Notes under the pieces: model-generated
Database searches by the model: none
What the model was told of the DNA's origin: nothing
What the model saw: only the letters and a program-made list of their open reading frames with translations
Shown: in pieces, positions 9,677-21,295 of the stretch
How the letters are laid out: each line of letters begins with the position of its first letter
Numbering within the stretch: position 1 is the stretch's first letter
Translations under genes and position numbers: made by a program
Assembly (NCBI GenBank): GCA_024349245.1
Contig: JALDNG010000006.1
Span: 3,027,501-3,091,500, forward strand
DNA length: 64,000 nt
Reading direction: 5' to 3'
Source of the DNA: Neodontobutis hainanensis
Lineage: Eukaryota; Chordata; Actinopteri; Gobiiformes; Odontobutidae

Positions 9677-12600
9677 CTGTTTACAGAGGCACACAATGAA
9701 CCATTAGAAATATATGTCTAAACACTGATACCAGTTCTAGTCCTTAAATATATATGCATTTAAACAGTCAGCATCTGCAGCTCTTCATCTTTTAAATAAT
9801 CTTTTCCAGTATAATAATTAGATTAACAATGTAGGTCAATGTGGGTGAACACTCAATAATCCTGAAACAAAATGTTGTTTATGGTTCATTTACAGTATTT
9901 CTTATATTTAATATAAATATTTTTGAACACGCCTCCAAAAGGCTGAAACAAGTTCAACCAGATATGTTGTTTACAGTGTCTTAAAAGGTTTGTTAGTTAT
10001 AACTTTTGCCTTAGAGATAAATTGAGTACCTCTGACTTACCACACGAGGGCAGTGTTTAATTGCTAAACAAAAATTGACAATTACTACTACTAGAAAATT
10101 AGAAAATTTGTCTCTGTGCCATGTTTGCTCACAGAACAGTGTGTTAAAAATCAGGAATAATTTTTCTGACTGCCTTTATTGTGACATAATAGACAAAAAC
10201 TTGAGATTCTGTAAAAGCCATTTTGTAGACAGGCTAGGCAGATAAGGACAAACTGACTGGCTGTCTGAGAACTTTGACTTGTGGGCAAAGGTATGAGGAA
10301 GTGGTTTTTACTGAGCCAAGAGGGGAAAACCTGCCAAGGAGGCCTGATAAGGACTATGTTCTTTGGTTCTTTTTTGGAATTTTTTTTGAAGGAAGCTTTT
10401 TGTTGTACTGGGTACTTCATGTTCATTTGTTTGTAAATGTCTTATGTGGGATTGAGACAAAGCATTTTGCCTCTTAAACAGACTGTCATGCTTTCACAGA
10501 GACAGCTGTCTACAGCAAATTCCATTCCTGGTTTCTTTTTTTTTTTTTTTTTAGTTCTGAAAAGCTCAACCTCACTGTAATTCGGCTAATTAGTCCATTT
10601 AGATGCCGTTGCTGTCTGCCAGGCAGAGCCAGCGAGACAGCCCTACCTCTGTCTACAGCGGCTCCAGACAAAAACCTTTTCACCGGCTGTCATCGCCTCA
10701 CTCAGACCAGCAAGAGTCAAACCAGTAATGCAGGCTTGTAGGTTTAGGTGTGGAGTTCAGTCACTCATCAAGAAATATGAACTGCCTGAACTGGCTCACT
10801 GACTCTTTTCTTCATGTACATTTCAACTACATAGCTTTGTTTGCTAGGTTTCTAGTGTCTGTAACGCACCCCTTGGAGCATTTCTGTGAGTTCTCTTCTG
10901 CGGTTGCGGCATTTGGCGGCAGCTAACTTATTCCTCTCTCGCCTCACCCGCCTTTTCTCCTCTTCTTCAGGGGTAAGCTGAGGTCAAGAAAGACAAGAAT
11001 GCAGTTGTTAGTTAAATAAACTATTTGACAGATGAGACAGATCAATATGAATCACTGAGCAAAAACAACAGATGCATGCTCCAGGCCTCTAGAAATGTTT
11101 AATATAAAAAGGTATAAAAGTTTGAAAGTCACCTGCTCATCTCTCTTGCGTCGTCCCCTGGCGTCCCCAATGGAGCGGATTACTCCTGGCCGAGCCAACG
11201 TGTTGTGTCCCAATAGTCCCGGTCCATTAGTCAAGTGATGGCTATAAGGGTGTGAGCGTGAATACGGGTTGGACATAGATGTGATCACTGTGGGCTGCAC
11301 CATCCACTGTAGGTCTTGGCTGGTAGTGATTGCATTGATGGTGGGGATGAAGGCACTGTTGGAGCCGGGCATGTCAACCCTATACTTCTGCAATAGAGGC
11401 AAGAAGTCAGAATATGCAATTGAAACAAGTAACCACCATATTGTCACATATTGTGGATTTGAAAGCTTCTAGTAATGATTCAATCTTCAGCGTGGAAGTA
11501 ACCCCTGGAGTGGAGCAGTGACACATGCTGTGATTCATGTGGGAAAGCCCAAGGTGTCCTGTGGATCTCATTTTACTATAAGAACCATGACATTATATTC
11601 TGGTCTGGGTTTTATGACCAATTTCTATGATGCTGTAAGACTTTTGACTGAGTAATATACTGCAAATGATCTTGTTCTAGGCACATAGCAGACATGTGAT
11701 CCTTCAATTTTGTGCAATTAAATGTGATTAGGCAATATATTCAGATTTATTAGTGATTTTATTTGTAATTTTTTTTTAATTTTTGCTCATTTCTAAGTTT
11801 TGTTTATGTGCTGTATTTAAGAGCAAATGTTATGTCTAGTCTGTCTTGGAGTCATGTCCACGGATCCCACAAGACGGCTGCCTCTGTGCGTAATTTACGC
11901 ACGTCCTTATCCCCCAATATTCCCGACTTTCCGTCGGATATCCCGGCAGTCCTTTGGAACTTTGTTTATCTGGTGAGTCACTGTGTATGGGATTTGTACA
12001 GCACATGTGAAATGCGGTCAGTTCCAGTAAGAGGGGAAGCAGCCAGCTGGAATAAGCCAGACAGTTCACCAGAACTATACAAGAGGATTTTTTTCTGAGC
12101 CTCACCTTTACAATAAAAGCATTCAGTTTCTAAATCGAAAAAATGAATAATCTACTTTCTTTTTGTCATGACAAAGGTATGTAACTTACATGAGCTTTTG
12201 TTTTTCACCAGTAATGAAACAAAAAATAAAAATAAATGCTGTGCTCATAAAAACAAATACAGGCGTGTAAAAGGAGCAAACAGAAAACTTGTTGTGATAT
12301 GTGTGTGTAAAACTTTACAAAGAGGTCATGTTCCAACCCGCTGTAATGGGAAACAGGCAGCCAGTGTGTGATTACAGGGAACCAGAGCAATAATAGATAC
12401 GGGCCAAAAGTCGTTTACCGTCATGTTACGTGAGGCTGATGAGGCTTTTCCACTGAAGTGCCTTACACGGGTACACAGCCATTACATTATCTTGGTTTTC
12501 ATAGCAGTCATCCAAGAAGTGTATTCGCGTTCCTATCTTTACGAGTGTAAGAAGGAAATGTGTCAACCTTAAACATATTTTAACGAAGCCCTGGCCTGTA

Positions 12601-13329
12601 TTGATTTTAAAAGTTCACTAAAAGTAGGGATATTACCATTAAAAACTTAAGTAATTAAATCCAAATTAGAACATGCAGTCAAATAATTGAAAGGTCGTAA
12701 ACGGTGGCCAAACATCTACTAACCCAGCCGATGTCGAGACATGCCTGTGGCACTCCTCACCGTCTTTATCTGTCCTCGTGTCAGTATCTCCGACCAGATC
12801 AACATGAAATCTGTCTCTCAGAAAAATAAATCTCTATAAGGGGTTCACTACCGCAACGTGATTTCGAAATACTGACACCAACTATATTTTGTTATTAGCC
12901 CCAAGAACATATATCTGAGAGCGTGCAAAGGAGCGCGTACTCGGTGCGTATTGGATATTGCTTGACCATTTCAGCCATATTCACGTGTAAGCTGCAAAGG
13001 ATATGACTCAATTAGCATTTACAAAAGATATCCCCTAATTCAGTGAACCTTGTAAATGTTGAGTCATTAAGGCGCTAGGTGTCACCGGGATCATTGCCTA
13101 CCACATAAACCAGTGTGTCATAAAGAAATGTCATTATAAACCGAGTATACATGTAGGCCTACGTTGTGTGTAAAGTTCTGTCCTTGTGGTGAGGGGTTAC
13201 CTGGTAGTTGGAGGTAGAGATCGGACTGCCGATCGTACTGCTGCCGCTCGTGAAGGACTCAGGCTGGGGCGGAGAGGTGCTGCTGCCGCGGGACGACGTG
13301 TCGTAGTTCCCGGAGTATTCCTGGTACAT
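9119..13329 (-). CDS. fosl2: Fos-related antigen 2 (Fra-2), AP-1 subunit, four coding exons
   Basis: Nuclear bZIP transcription factor that pairs with Jun proteins and binds AP-1 sites (TGAGTCA). Coding exons on the minus strand: 13201-13329 (43 codons), 11133-11387 (85), 10870-10977 (36, exactly 108 bases as in mammalian Fos genes) and 9119-9676 (185 codons plus stop). All junctions are GT-AG and in phase 0, giving 349 aa against 326 in human. The protein starts MYQEYSGNYDTSSRG. The basic region (RRERNKLAAAKCRNRRREL) is in exon 3, the Leu zipper spans exons 3-4, and the C-terminus ends SSGDQSSDSLNSPTLLAL, nearly identical to mammalian FRA2. A His/Gln-rich insert (about residues 208-225) follows the zipper and is longer than in human. 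An SRE/AP-1 composite, a CRE and AP-1 sites lie upstream, suggesting immediate-early and self-regulation. Identity is very secure. Confidence 0.97.
10870..10977 (-). CDS. fosl2: fosl2 coding exon 3 (basic region)
   Basis: Encodes LTPEEEEKRR then the DNA-binding basic region with the invariant N-x-x-A-A-x-x-C-R (NKLAAAKCR) and the first zipper heptad. The exon is 108 bases long. Acceptor CCTCAG, donor GGG then GTGCGT. Confidence 0.96.
11133..11387 (-). CDS. fosl2: fosl2 coding exon 2
   Basis: Encodes residues 44-128: KYRVDMPGSNSAFIPTINAI and the Fos-family block QDLQWMVQPTVITSMSNPY, ending GRRKRDEQ just before the basic region. Acceptor TTGCAG, donor CAG then GTGACT. Only a 155-base intron separates it from exon 3. 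Confidence 0.96.
13201..13329 (-). CDS. fosl2: fosl2 coding exon 1
   Basis: Encodes residues 1-43, Ser/Thr-rich, from ATG at 13327-13329 to SNYQ, with donor CAG then GTAACC on the minus strand. The preceding bases (GGATC) give a moderate start context. The intron after it is 1,813 bases. Confidence 0.95.
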
Positions 13330-13639
13330 GATCCAGGAAGGAGGAAGATTTCAGTTAGATATCTGAAACCTTTTTTTTTTTTTTTTTTTGTCTTCCTTCT
13401 AGATCCTCGCAGTTAAAAAGGCACCAAAATACAAGAAGAAAAAAATCCTCTGACTGGAGTTATTTGATTTTGAATATCCACAGAAGTTACGAAAAAAGTG
13501 CAAATGGTCGCCTCTAAAAACAACTAAACATCTGCAGACAGTGCGTTTTTCGCAGTGAACTTTGTCATTCTATTCTACCTAAAGGTCCTCTCAGGTGCGC
13601 ACTTCAGCCTTAAGTCAACAGCACGCCTTTCTGCTGCGG

Positions 13640-13646
13640 TGAGTCA
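13640..13646. promoter_or_regulatory. AP-1 consensus site (TGAGTCA)
   Basis: Perfect TGAGTCA in the presumed fosl2 5' UTR/promoter, about 310 bases before the start codon. It is a candidate feedback site for Fos/Jun dimers. The match is exact; function is inferred. Confidence 0.5.
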
Positions 13647-13777
13647 CACAGGTAAACGCTGGCTTTAAAACCTATTGCCCTCTAATGTGCTCACTATTTT
13701 CCGTCTAACTGCCTGAAATCAGCGCTCGGAACACTTCGAACTTGTTTTCTTTTCCTTTTCACCACACTTCCTAGAGA

Positions 13778-13784
13778 TGACTCA
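13778..13784. promoter_or_regulatory. AP-1 consensus site (TGACTCA)
   Basis: Second exact AP-1 heptamer, 138 bases from the first and about 450 bases before the fosl2 start codon. Paired AP-1 sites next to a Fos-family gene fit autoregulation, which is known for several fos/jun genes. Confidence 0.5.
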
Positions 13785-13838
13785 CTTCAATGGCACTATG
13801 AACAAAATGCATCGGCTTTTCAACACCAACGACATGGC

Positions 13839-13846
13839 TGACGTCA
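13839..13846. promoter_or_regulatory. full palindromic CRE (TGACGTCA)
   Basis: Exact 8-base cAMP-response element about 510 bases upstream of the fosl2 start codon in a CpG-rich stretch. Nine bases further upstream (relative to fosl2) is the palindrome CGTTGCAACG (13855-13864). No clean TATA box is visible within 40 bases on the gene side, so the start of transcription is uncertain; near 13790-13810 would match c-fos geometry. Confidence 0.55.
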
Positions 13847-14330
13847 CATCTGGGCGTTGCAACGCGCTGCCGGGGAGGGGTTCAGAGCAGTTCAGGCAGT
13901 GAAAAAGAAAAGCTATGCAGCAAGCAGCGTTGTATGAGCGGACAGTAGAGACCTTTCAGGAGAGCGGGGAAACGGGAAAGTGGCTTAGAGTTCGTTTGAG
14001 ACAGGTGTTTTAGTCGCGGACGTCAGCGCTCGCTGTGAACTTCTCTATTTTTCTCACTTGCTTCAGTCCATTGACGCATGTTTCCTAAAATGGGCAGTTG
14101 CGTCAGAGCGCGCGTGTGGGTTTCCTTGGTAAAGGAAGCGTCAGACACTGGAGGGATTCCCTCCCCTTGCGCGCTTCACCCCGGACTCGGCTCCCAAATC
14201 TCGGTCCAGGTTCTGCTGCCTTGGACCGACGTTTGGAGAGCCGACACAGAGAGAGAAAACGCATTAGATATGTTCCTCTTTGTTGCAGCTCGGAGATTTA
14301 AAACAGAACCATTCTGGTTCGTTTAATTGT
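13847..14330. promoter_or_regulatory. CpG-rich upstream region of fosl2
   Basis: Locally elevated CpG (for example around 13850-13870, 14010-14045 and 14100-14130) against an AT-rich, CpG-poor surround, consistent with an unmethylated promoter island. It contains the SRE composite. Open frames here on the plus strand look incidental. Confidence 0.5.
14072..14105 (-). promoter_or_regulatory. symmetrical AP-1-like / CArG (SRE) / AP-1-like composite
   Basis: Read in fosl2 direction: TGACGCA, 5 bases, CCATTTTAGG (a perfect CArG box), 5 bases, TGCGTCA. An ETS core GGAA overlaps the end of the CArG box. SRE followed after 5 bases by TGCGTCA is the arrangement of the c-fos SRE and its FAP site. Here a second, inverted copy flanks the other side. 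The centre lies 246 bases upstream of the CRE, close to the SRE-CRE distance I recall for c-fos. A growth-factor-responsive element is inferred. Confidence 0.6.
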
Positions 14331-15417
14331 AGCCTACATGTGCCGGGCGTAGTGTAGGCCCATTGAGCGGAGCAAGCGCAACTGGTGTCTAACGTGGTCT
14401 TAGGCAAACACGCCTCAATCAACAACAATATTCCGAAACCTTTTTTGATTCTACATTACTCACCTGGAATGTTCCCCAACTGCTTTGTCTTAGTTCGTCA
14501 CGCTGGAGTCTACCTTGTAGTGGTTGAACGGTTTGTGACTTTTTGCGTCACGTGTCTGCGTCGCAATAAATATTTTATGGGCTTTTAATCTGTAAAGGCA
14601 ACAGGAAGTAAATGTCTTGTATCTAGTAGCAGTTTGAAGATATGCTAGTTAGGTCTGAGGGTTGCATTGCGAATGTAGCCCACTCCTTCCATAACATTCA
14701 AAAGTTTAGTTCTCATTATTAAAGACCATTCAAGAGATTGGACATGCAGCGTTTTTATGCACAATCGACCCTTCTCAACGATTACATTAATGTGTGACCC
14801 TATTAACACTTAGCTCCTGCTTCAAAGGGGATCTCAGGGAAAAGTGGGCTAATTGTAATTCGGACACACCTCAAAAACAAGGGCAGTGCGCCCAGAATAT
14901 GACACGATCTGAAACGGCGAATTAAATCTAATCCAATCTGCTACGGTTCCTGTTTTAATCTGTAGGCTGTGTGACTATAGCGCCTTGTGCTGCTTAGAAC
15001 TATTATTATATGAGAGCTGTGTGGCCCGGGTGTGTTTGCCAGAAAAGTAAGAGAGTCCCTAAAAGCTTGCAGGGAAATTGTTTGAAGGCAAGTTGTGTGA
15101 AGACTCATCTATAGGGGTTTTACTGAGGTGACCAGTCACCAGCAAGGGGCAAGCTTATATTCAGCTTTGAGTAGTTAAGCTTGATTAAAGATAGGTCTAA
15201 AGGTAGTATTTGGGTTGGCTGTGGTAGCCTCATTGTCTCTTGTGCTTTGTATCCGATAACTGTGCGTAGGCCTTATCTTATATTACAGTTAAGGATGAAA
15301 AGGCTTTCATATGGTTCTTAATTCTAACTTAAAATTGCTTTGAAATGAGAACTTGTTTTTACCATTCGTATTGATACACTGAAAGCTGGTTGCATTCAGC
15401 TGCAATGGTTAAGTTTT
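14331..15417. other. intergenic DNA upstream of fosl2
   Basis: No gene seen. One E-box/CRE-like overlap (GCGTCACGTG, about 14545-14554) lies 1.2 kb upstream of the fosl2 start and may be a distal regulatory site. Confidence 0.45.
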
Positions 15418-15505
15418 GTGGTGCATTGTGGTAACAACGTTTTGCCACAGGTCAGGACTTTTTTTACAAGAAAAAAAAATACAAAAAAAAAAAGTTACAT
15501 AGAGC
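15418..15505 (+). repeat. dispersed repeat, copy 1
   Basis: Starts GTGGTGCATTGTGGTAACA and ends GTTACATAGAGCTACTTTA, with an A-rich middle. The same two end motifs in the same order recur on the opposite strand at about 21044-21295. This looks like a short, internally deleted member of a dispersed family, which I cannot name. Confidence 0.45.
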
Positions 15506-18500
15506 TACTTTAATTATTGTTTTTATGAAAAAAGTGGGGACAAAATATATTAGGCTACAGTTAAATGTGCAGGAGACACATGTTTCTCTTGTTTCCTTAT
15601 CATCACGGACGTGTGTGTATGTATGTTTTTTCTAAGATTATATATTTAAAGAATGCCCCAGTGTGTATTTTTCCCAATGAGAGTTGGCCTTTGGTTAGGT
15701 ATTAGCCTATAATGTATAACTATATTACTATTACTAGTCCAGTACTACTTTAATAGATGACTATATAGATAACATTTACATGACTTAACACAGAACACTG
15801 TAGAGTAAAAACTCCAGAAAGAGCACAGATGTTCAATAAATCCTTATTTGAATCATATTAATTAATGATTAATGTTTATCATTTGCCAGCAGCTTTTGAA
15901 CAGCGATGGTGTTGCTAAGCGACACAGTTTCGTCTAAAGTGCTCGGGGGAATCTAATCTGCCATAGTCCTATAATTAATGCCATAATATAATTTCTTCTG
16001 CACCCATCGGCATCAGTTTGGGGAAATAAAGGTATGGCATTGTGACAGGTCCTGTTCTCATACGAGTCCAAATTGGATCTTTAAGCACATAATAAGATAT
16101 TAAGGGAAATTTGGAAAGCATACCAAATAGTAATGTGATGCTTGTCAGTCAGATGTTATTGCTCAAATTAGTTATGGATTATGATGGGAAATAATATTTT
16201 TATACTTTAAGTAATTAGGTAATATATTCATACTGACTTTAAGTACAGAGAGATTAGAATGTAACATTGAGAGGACAACGGAAAAGGTCAGCTCAGGGGA
16301 CAGATCTGATGGGCCAGGGCAGGTCTTGCACCTTCGACTATTCTTTAGAAGGCATGAGCTTTATATAATACATCTCATCCCGTCTGCTGTTTACATGAGA
16401 GGCTTATCTGTCCACAGGAATGCATTTAGAAAGAGGCTTGTGACCTGCTAAACTGGGAGGTTGAAAGGTTCATTTTCTCCCACCAGACAAAAAATGTGCA
16501 CTATAACCACTGTGAAATAAGAACTATATCCTACTAATCCAGTTTAATGTAAGTGTTAAAATGTACATTATTACAGATTAGCTTGCACAGCTTCCTAGCA
16601 TAGCACTTTAAGTAGAATCAAACATTTAATATTTTACATACTCAGTGTACAGTATTCATTTTGAATATTTATTTGAATACAGGCAACAATAGCAATCCTT
16701 ATTTTCAAACCACATGAAATATTAAAATTGTGCTGGAGAAGAATTTTGTGTGAAAACAACATTGTGCTTACAAATTCTAACACATCACAGTGTTAGGTGG
16801 GATTCAAGGACATTTTCTCATGGTGAGATATCAGTTTTGCCACTTTAGGTTTTGGGATTAAAAAGATGACATTATCTGTAAGATAAATTAAATCACAACA
16901 ACATCTTTACCAGTGTAGATTTGTTAGTTTTCCTGCCCTTTAGCGTCACTCACCTGTCAGGTTGTAATACCTACAGTAGCCCTGGATAATAATTCAGCGC
17001 CAGCATGATCACCAGGGCTAATCTCAAGGTTTAGGTGCAGGCAGCAGGACGGACATAGACACCAAAGTGCTGACTAGGAGGCTATTGAGTGGGTACAAGA
17101 ACAATCAGTCTGACAGACAACCGAGCCTGCTATTGTGCTAGTGGCCTACTACACATCTGCTATTTGGTTTTATAAAGCAGGTATTCTTAGAGGCATTTGA
17201 GATGTATCAAGTAACTCTGGCTTGTGTGTGCGACATTTCCTTTTCTTTTTCCCCCACACCTGTTGAAACCAATTAATCCCAAATAATATGGTCTGTAAAA
17301 AGGCTCTTTGTGTTTCTTCTGGACTTTCTAAATAGAAATCTAATCATCCATTTTATTAGGATGCCCACTGTGCACTTTAAAAAGACACTGGCAGACAGTT
17401 CCTGTGAATTTAAGTAACCATCCTTCAGTGATTTCCTTCATCGGTTGCCTTGGTGACTCATGTAAAGCAGCCCAACACAACAGCGCAGAGGGATAATTTG
17501 ATCGCTCTTGACCTCCGGAGTGTGGGATTGTGGAGAGAAGAATATGAATTCATTGGTCACATATCCTTCAATAAGGCCAGTCACACTCAGGTATGCAAAG
17601 AGCAAAGTGTCTGCACAATATGTAGTCTTTGTTCGAATGGAGCCTATGTGGACTGCTGTTAAAGAGGACTACAACAACACCATGTTACCCTGACACGTTT
17701 AGCTGACATTTAAATTCTGTGGTTTTGGGCTGATACCAGACTTTAGTGGAGGCCTATATCGGGTTTTTCTTTATAGTAAACTGATGTTGTTTAAACAACA
17801 TGCAAACCCACAGGTGTATTATTTCCCGTATGTTACATTAAAGATTGTAGTGCATTGACCTACTTATCACAAATAAAACAAAACAAAAAAAAAAACTATA
17901 TACTGGTATATATCTGACCATCTATCCGAAGGACCTCAGAGTAAAAAGAAGAGCAGCAGTCAGATGGCAGGAAGGTGGGAATTTTATCTTATTAAATACA
18001 ATCACATAACAACCAAAAGTTTACCGCAGAAAGGAAATAAACCAAATGACCTCATCCAGCACAGCTTTGGGTTGTCCCCATCTCACACTGCAGGTCTACT
18101 AGCTTGCAAATCTAAAATGCAGTCTGTCACAAAAATTGTAAGCAGTCAAGATACTTTTATTCTGTAATTTATGAGGCATGTTTGTTTGAACTGACCAGAA
18201 GCAAATAGTTAAGTTGAGAAACACACAATTACCTGCTCTCTGTGCACAGGAGCCTACTGTACCTAACAATCAACAGACTCTTGACAGTAACTTCACAAAC
18301 ATTAAGGTATCAGTTCCTGATACAATGGAAGGAAGTGCGTCACAGACACTGCACCTCAAAACAAAGAGTGGAACGCAGCACAGAGAGAAGAGGAAATGTT
18401 GGAGAGAGTGGTGGAAGAAGTGAACAAATAACAGAGAGAGAAAAAGAGTGGTCGGGGGACTTCTGAGCAGGCACGCAATGGTCAGCACAGCCACCTGCAG

Positions 18501-21043
18501 CTCGCAAAACAAGACCCCAGCCTTCCTTCCACATTTACTGGATGTCCACTCGCAGCCTGCTGTTTTTAGCGGAAGAAAACAAAACCTAGGGAAAGGAAAA
18601 TATTGGCTGTGTGAACAACCACTTGTTCTACATGTTATTGTTTCTGTGTTGTTTTGCTCACCATTTGGCTCTGAACCATCCAATCAAATGGTCTTTTCTG
18701 AGTGACGCTCAGCTATGGTGCACACACAATGAGCAAGTTTATCTCACCCTGTCAACAAGCTTGTCAGTGTAATTTATGAGTATGCAGGTCTGAAGGGGGA
18801 TGCTGTGGCCACACAGCCTGGAATGTTAAAGGGAAAAAAAACTCAGCTGCCCTTTTTGTTGTTTGACCTAAACTTTGAACAAAAAACAAAAACAATCTGA
18901 AGCGGTCTCCAGAGTAGTGGTTATATTTACTATAATCTCAGAACTCAAATGTGTAGGTGTGTTAATGAGTTGGACGATACTTCACTGTCAGTCTAGCTGA
19001 CTACCAATTGTTCTGGAAGTCTGGAAATACTAAGCGTATCACTTAATATTTGCCAACAAACTCTTCCAAGGAAGTGGTTGAAGTGTTTTGATCAACAACT
19101 GCTCTGAATCATGATCTTTACAGTAACCTGACATGGACCTGGAACAAAGATGCAGATAAAAACAGTTTAGTTTAAGCTGGAAAAAACTTCACTTTGCTGT
19201 TAAGGCAGTAGATTAGCAATGTTGGCATGTTTTTAGATGCAATCTTGCGTTTCTGAATGCAAACATACATAAATCTTTGTATTCAGCTGAATGCGTTCCA
19301 AAAACACAAACAGCTTCTGTTTGTGAGCTACGCCAAGGCTTATCTCCACTTTGTTTTAGCCCCATTTTCAGCAGAAATCTGTTCAGGAATCAGGCTGTAT
19401 TAGGAGTCGACATTATGAGCTTTCATATTACCTCCTTCTTCTGTGATGTCTTACTTTGTACATGTAAAGTAGGTTCATTTCTTGTAAAATTTTATGAAGC
19501 CTAAAACCTGAAAACTAAATTTCCGAGAATAGAGGATAAATGTTTAGCTATGAGACACCTGTTAACCAATTTAAGACTCCAAAAGATACCTGTCCTGTCA
19601 GCAGTAACGTATTCTGTAACAACAGATTTACAAATTGTCCCCTATGTGCACAGAGATGGAGGAACGACCCGCGATGGAGGTGGAATGTGAAAGTGAAGGG
19701 GTAAATGATAAGATTGGAGAATTGGTGGAGGCGGGGGTAGCGCTTGATCTTCTTCTCGGGTTGACTCCTCCGGTACGTCCATTTCTTCTGGCTCGATGGA
19801 GGCCTAATGTGAGTGTGGAAAAGTGGAAAATTTAATTAGGCTGCCAAGGGGGGTTTGTGTCACTCTGCACGAGCCATCCCCCACCCACTACCACCATCAG
19901 GACCCTTCCCGCCTCTTCCTCTTTTATCCAACTGTGCTCTTACCCTTTTGCTCTTATCTTATTTAATGCAACAACCCCATTGTTTGCTCCTCATTTTGTT
20001 TTGTTTTCTACCCACAGTTCTTTGGGTGCATGACCCACTGGGGCAAAAGAGCAGATAGAGGTCAACAGTTTACAGATGTACCAAGGTTGTGAAGTGCACC
20101 CGGGTGCGTCTACGTGTACCCTGGAACTGCCACTGAGCACTCATGTGTGGATATGTGTGGGTTTACTCAAGTGGTGTGTTGCTGCACAGAGGAGAGCAAA
20201 CATGCCTGGTGCCATTTTAGTCTAGCTGCTTGTCAAAATAACAGAAGACCTTCATTGTCAGAGTTTATAGCACATTAACTAGATGCTCTCCGCTATGTAC
20301 ATATATAAGTAAATTCCCTTGTTAACAACATTTGTAGTAATAGTTACATTAACTGTCCACGTGTTATCTATAACTGAGAACTGAGAAGATGGTAAATAAA
20401 TGTTGTAATGGAGATAGATACTTTAGTTCAAGTAGGCTATATTAATGCACAGCAGAGCCCATATAGGACCATGACTGTAGCAGGGTGAGAGTCCAGTCCC
20501 TGACCAATATCATTGCTGTATTGTAATATTTTATTAATAATAGTTTATAATTAGAAAAATAAAAAGTCTAATGCAAGCCATGTGCAACTTTCAATGTTCA
20601 TGTCTTTTTCGATCATGTGGACACTTCAGATCTTCTCAGGCTCAAAAGAAAACTTCCACTCAACTCGTCAAGAAACACACTCATCATCCCTCGCTCCTCC
20701 AACTTTCATCGCATAGATATGTATTTTTGTGGAGGGGAGGGGGAGGGGGGTTCTTGTCACATTACATGTACCTGTCTGTGTGCGTCTCCACTTGTGGCTG
20801 TCATCTCACCTGACAGGTCTATCAGTGTCCAGAGCCGATCACAGCGCGTCCCTCAGCCTGACAGGATGAACCGACAGCGCCACAATCCAGACTGACAGCT
20901 GCACAGGTGGAAGAGGGAGCGAGGGGGTGGTGAGAGACAACAGACGAGTAAAAATATACACCACAACACGACTAAATTCATGTTGGTAAACTTTAACTGG
21001 CATGACATCCCACTGAGTTTAAAGAAAGCAGTGAAAAGCTCAT
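15506..21043. other. intergenic DNA, no gene seen
   Basis: Between fosl2 and babam2. Open frames are short on both strands and lack splice-flanked conserved peptides. A G-rich stretch lies at 20733-20751 on the plus strand. Distal enhancers of fosl2 may lie here, but none can be supported by sequence alone. Confidence 0.5.
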
Positions 21044-21295
21044 TTGAAGTAGCTCTATGTAAGCATTAACATCCAAATTTACATCTCAAAAATATCAGTG
21101 TATTGTAGTGTAGTCAAAGTATCACCTGCAAAGTACCACATGAAACCCTACTGTAAAAAGTCCTGGAATAAGAAGAGATAAACAATGACTTTTTTTGCAC
21201 TGCACCCTATGTCTAGCAGCAAGCCTGATACAGAAATGTAGGCGGAGCTTGTCTACCTTTCTTGGGGTTGAAGTATTACCACAATGCAGCACAAG
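21044..21295 (-). repeat. dispersed repeat, copy 2 (longer, inverted)
   Basis: On the minus strand it reads TGTGCTGCATTGTGGTAATA near one end and CTTACATAGAGCTACTTCA at the other, matching both ends of the copy at 15418-15505. The interior (about 210 bases) is mostly absent from the shorter copy. Further repeat-like sequence may continue to about 21560. Confidence 0.45.

Noticed and set aside
11052..11447. A single 131-codon minus-strand frame across fosl2 exon 2
   Set aside because: It reads through the splice acceptor and donor on both sides. Only 11133-11387 is coding.
14078..14326. 82-codon plus-strand frame in the CpG-rich region, possibly a divergent gene
   Set aside because: No domain, no splice context and no second exon seen. 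CpG-rich promoters often have chance open frames.
18270..18683. 137-codon minus-strand frame in the intergenic region
   Set aside because: Low-complexity composition (from GA-rich DNA on the other strand) and no recognisable motif or splice pattern.
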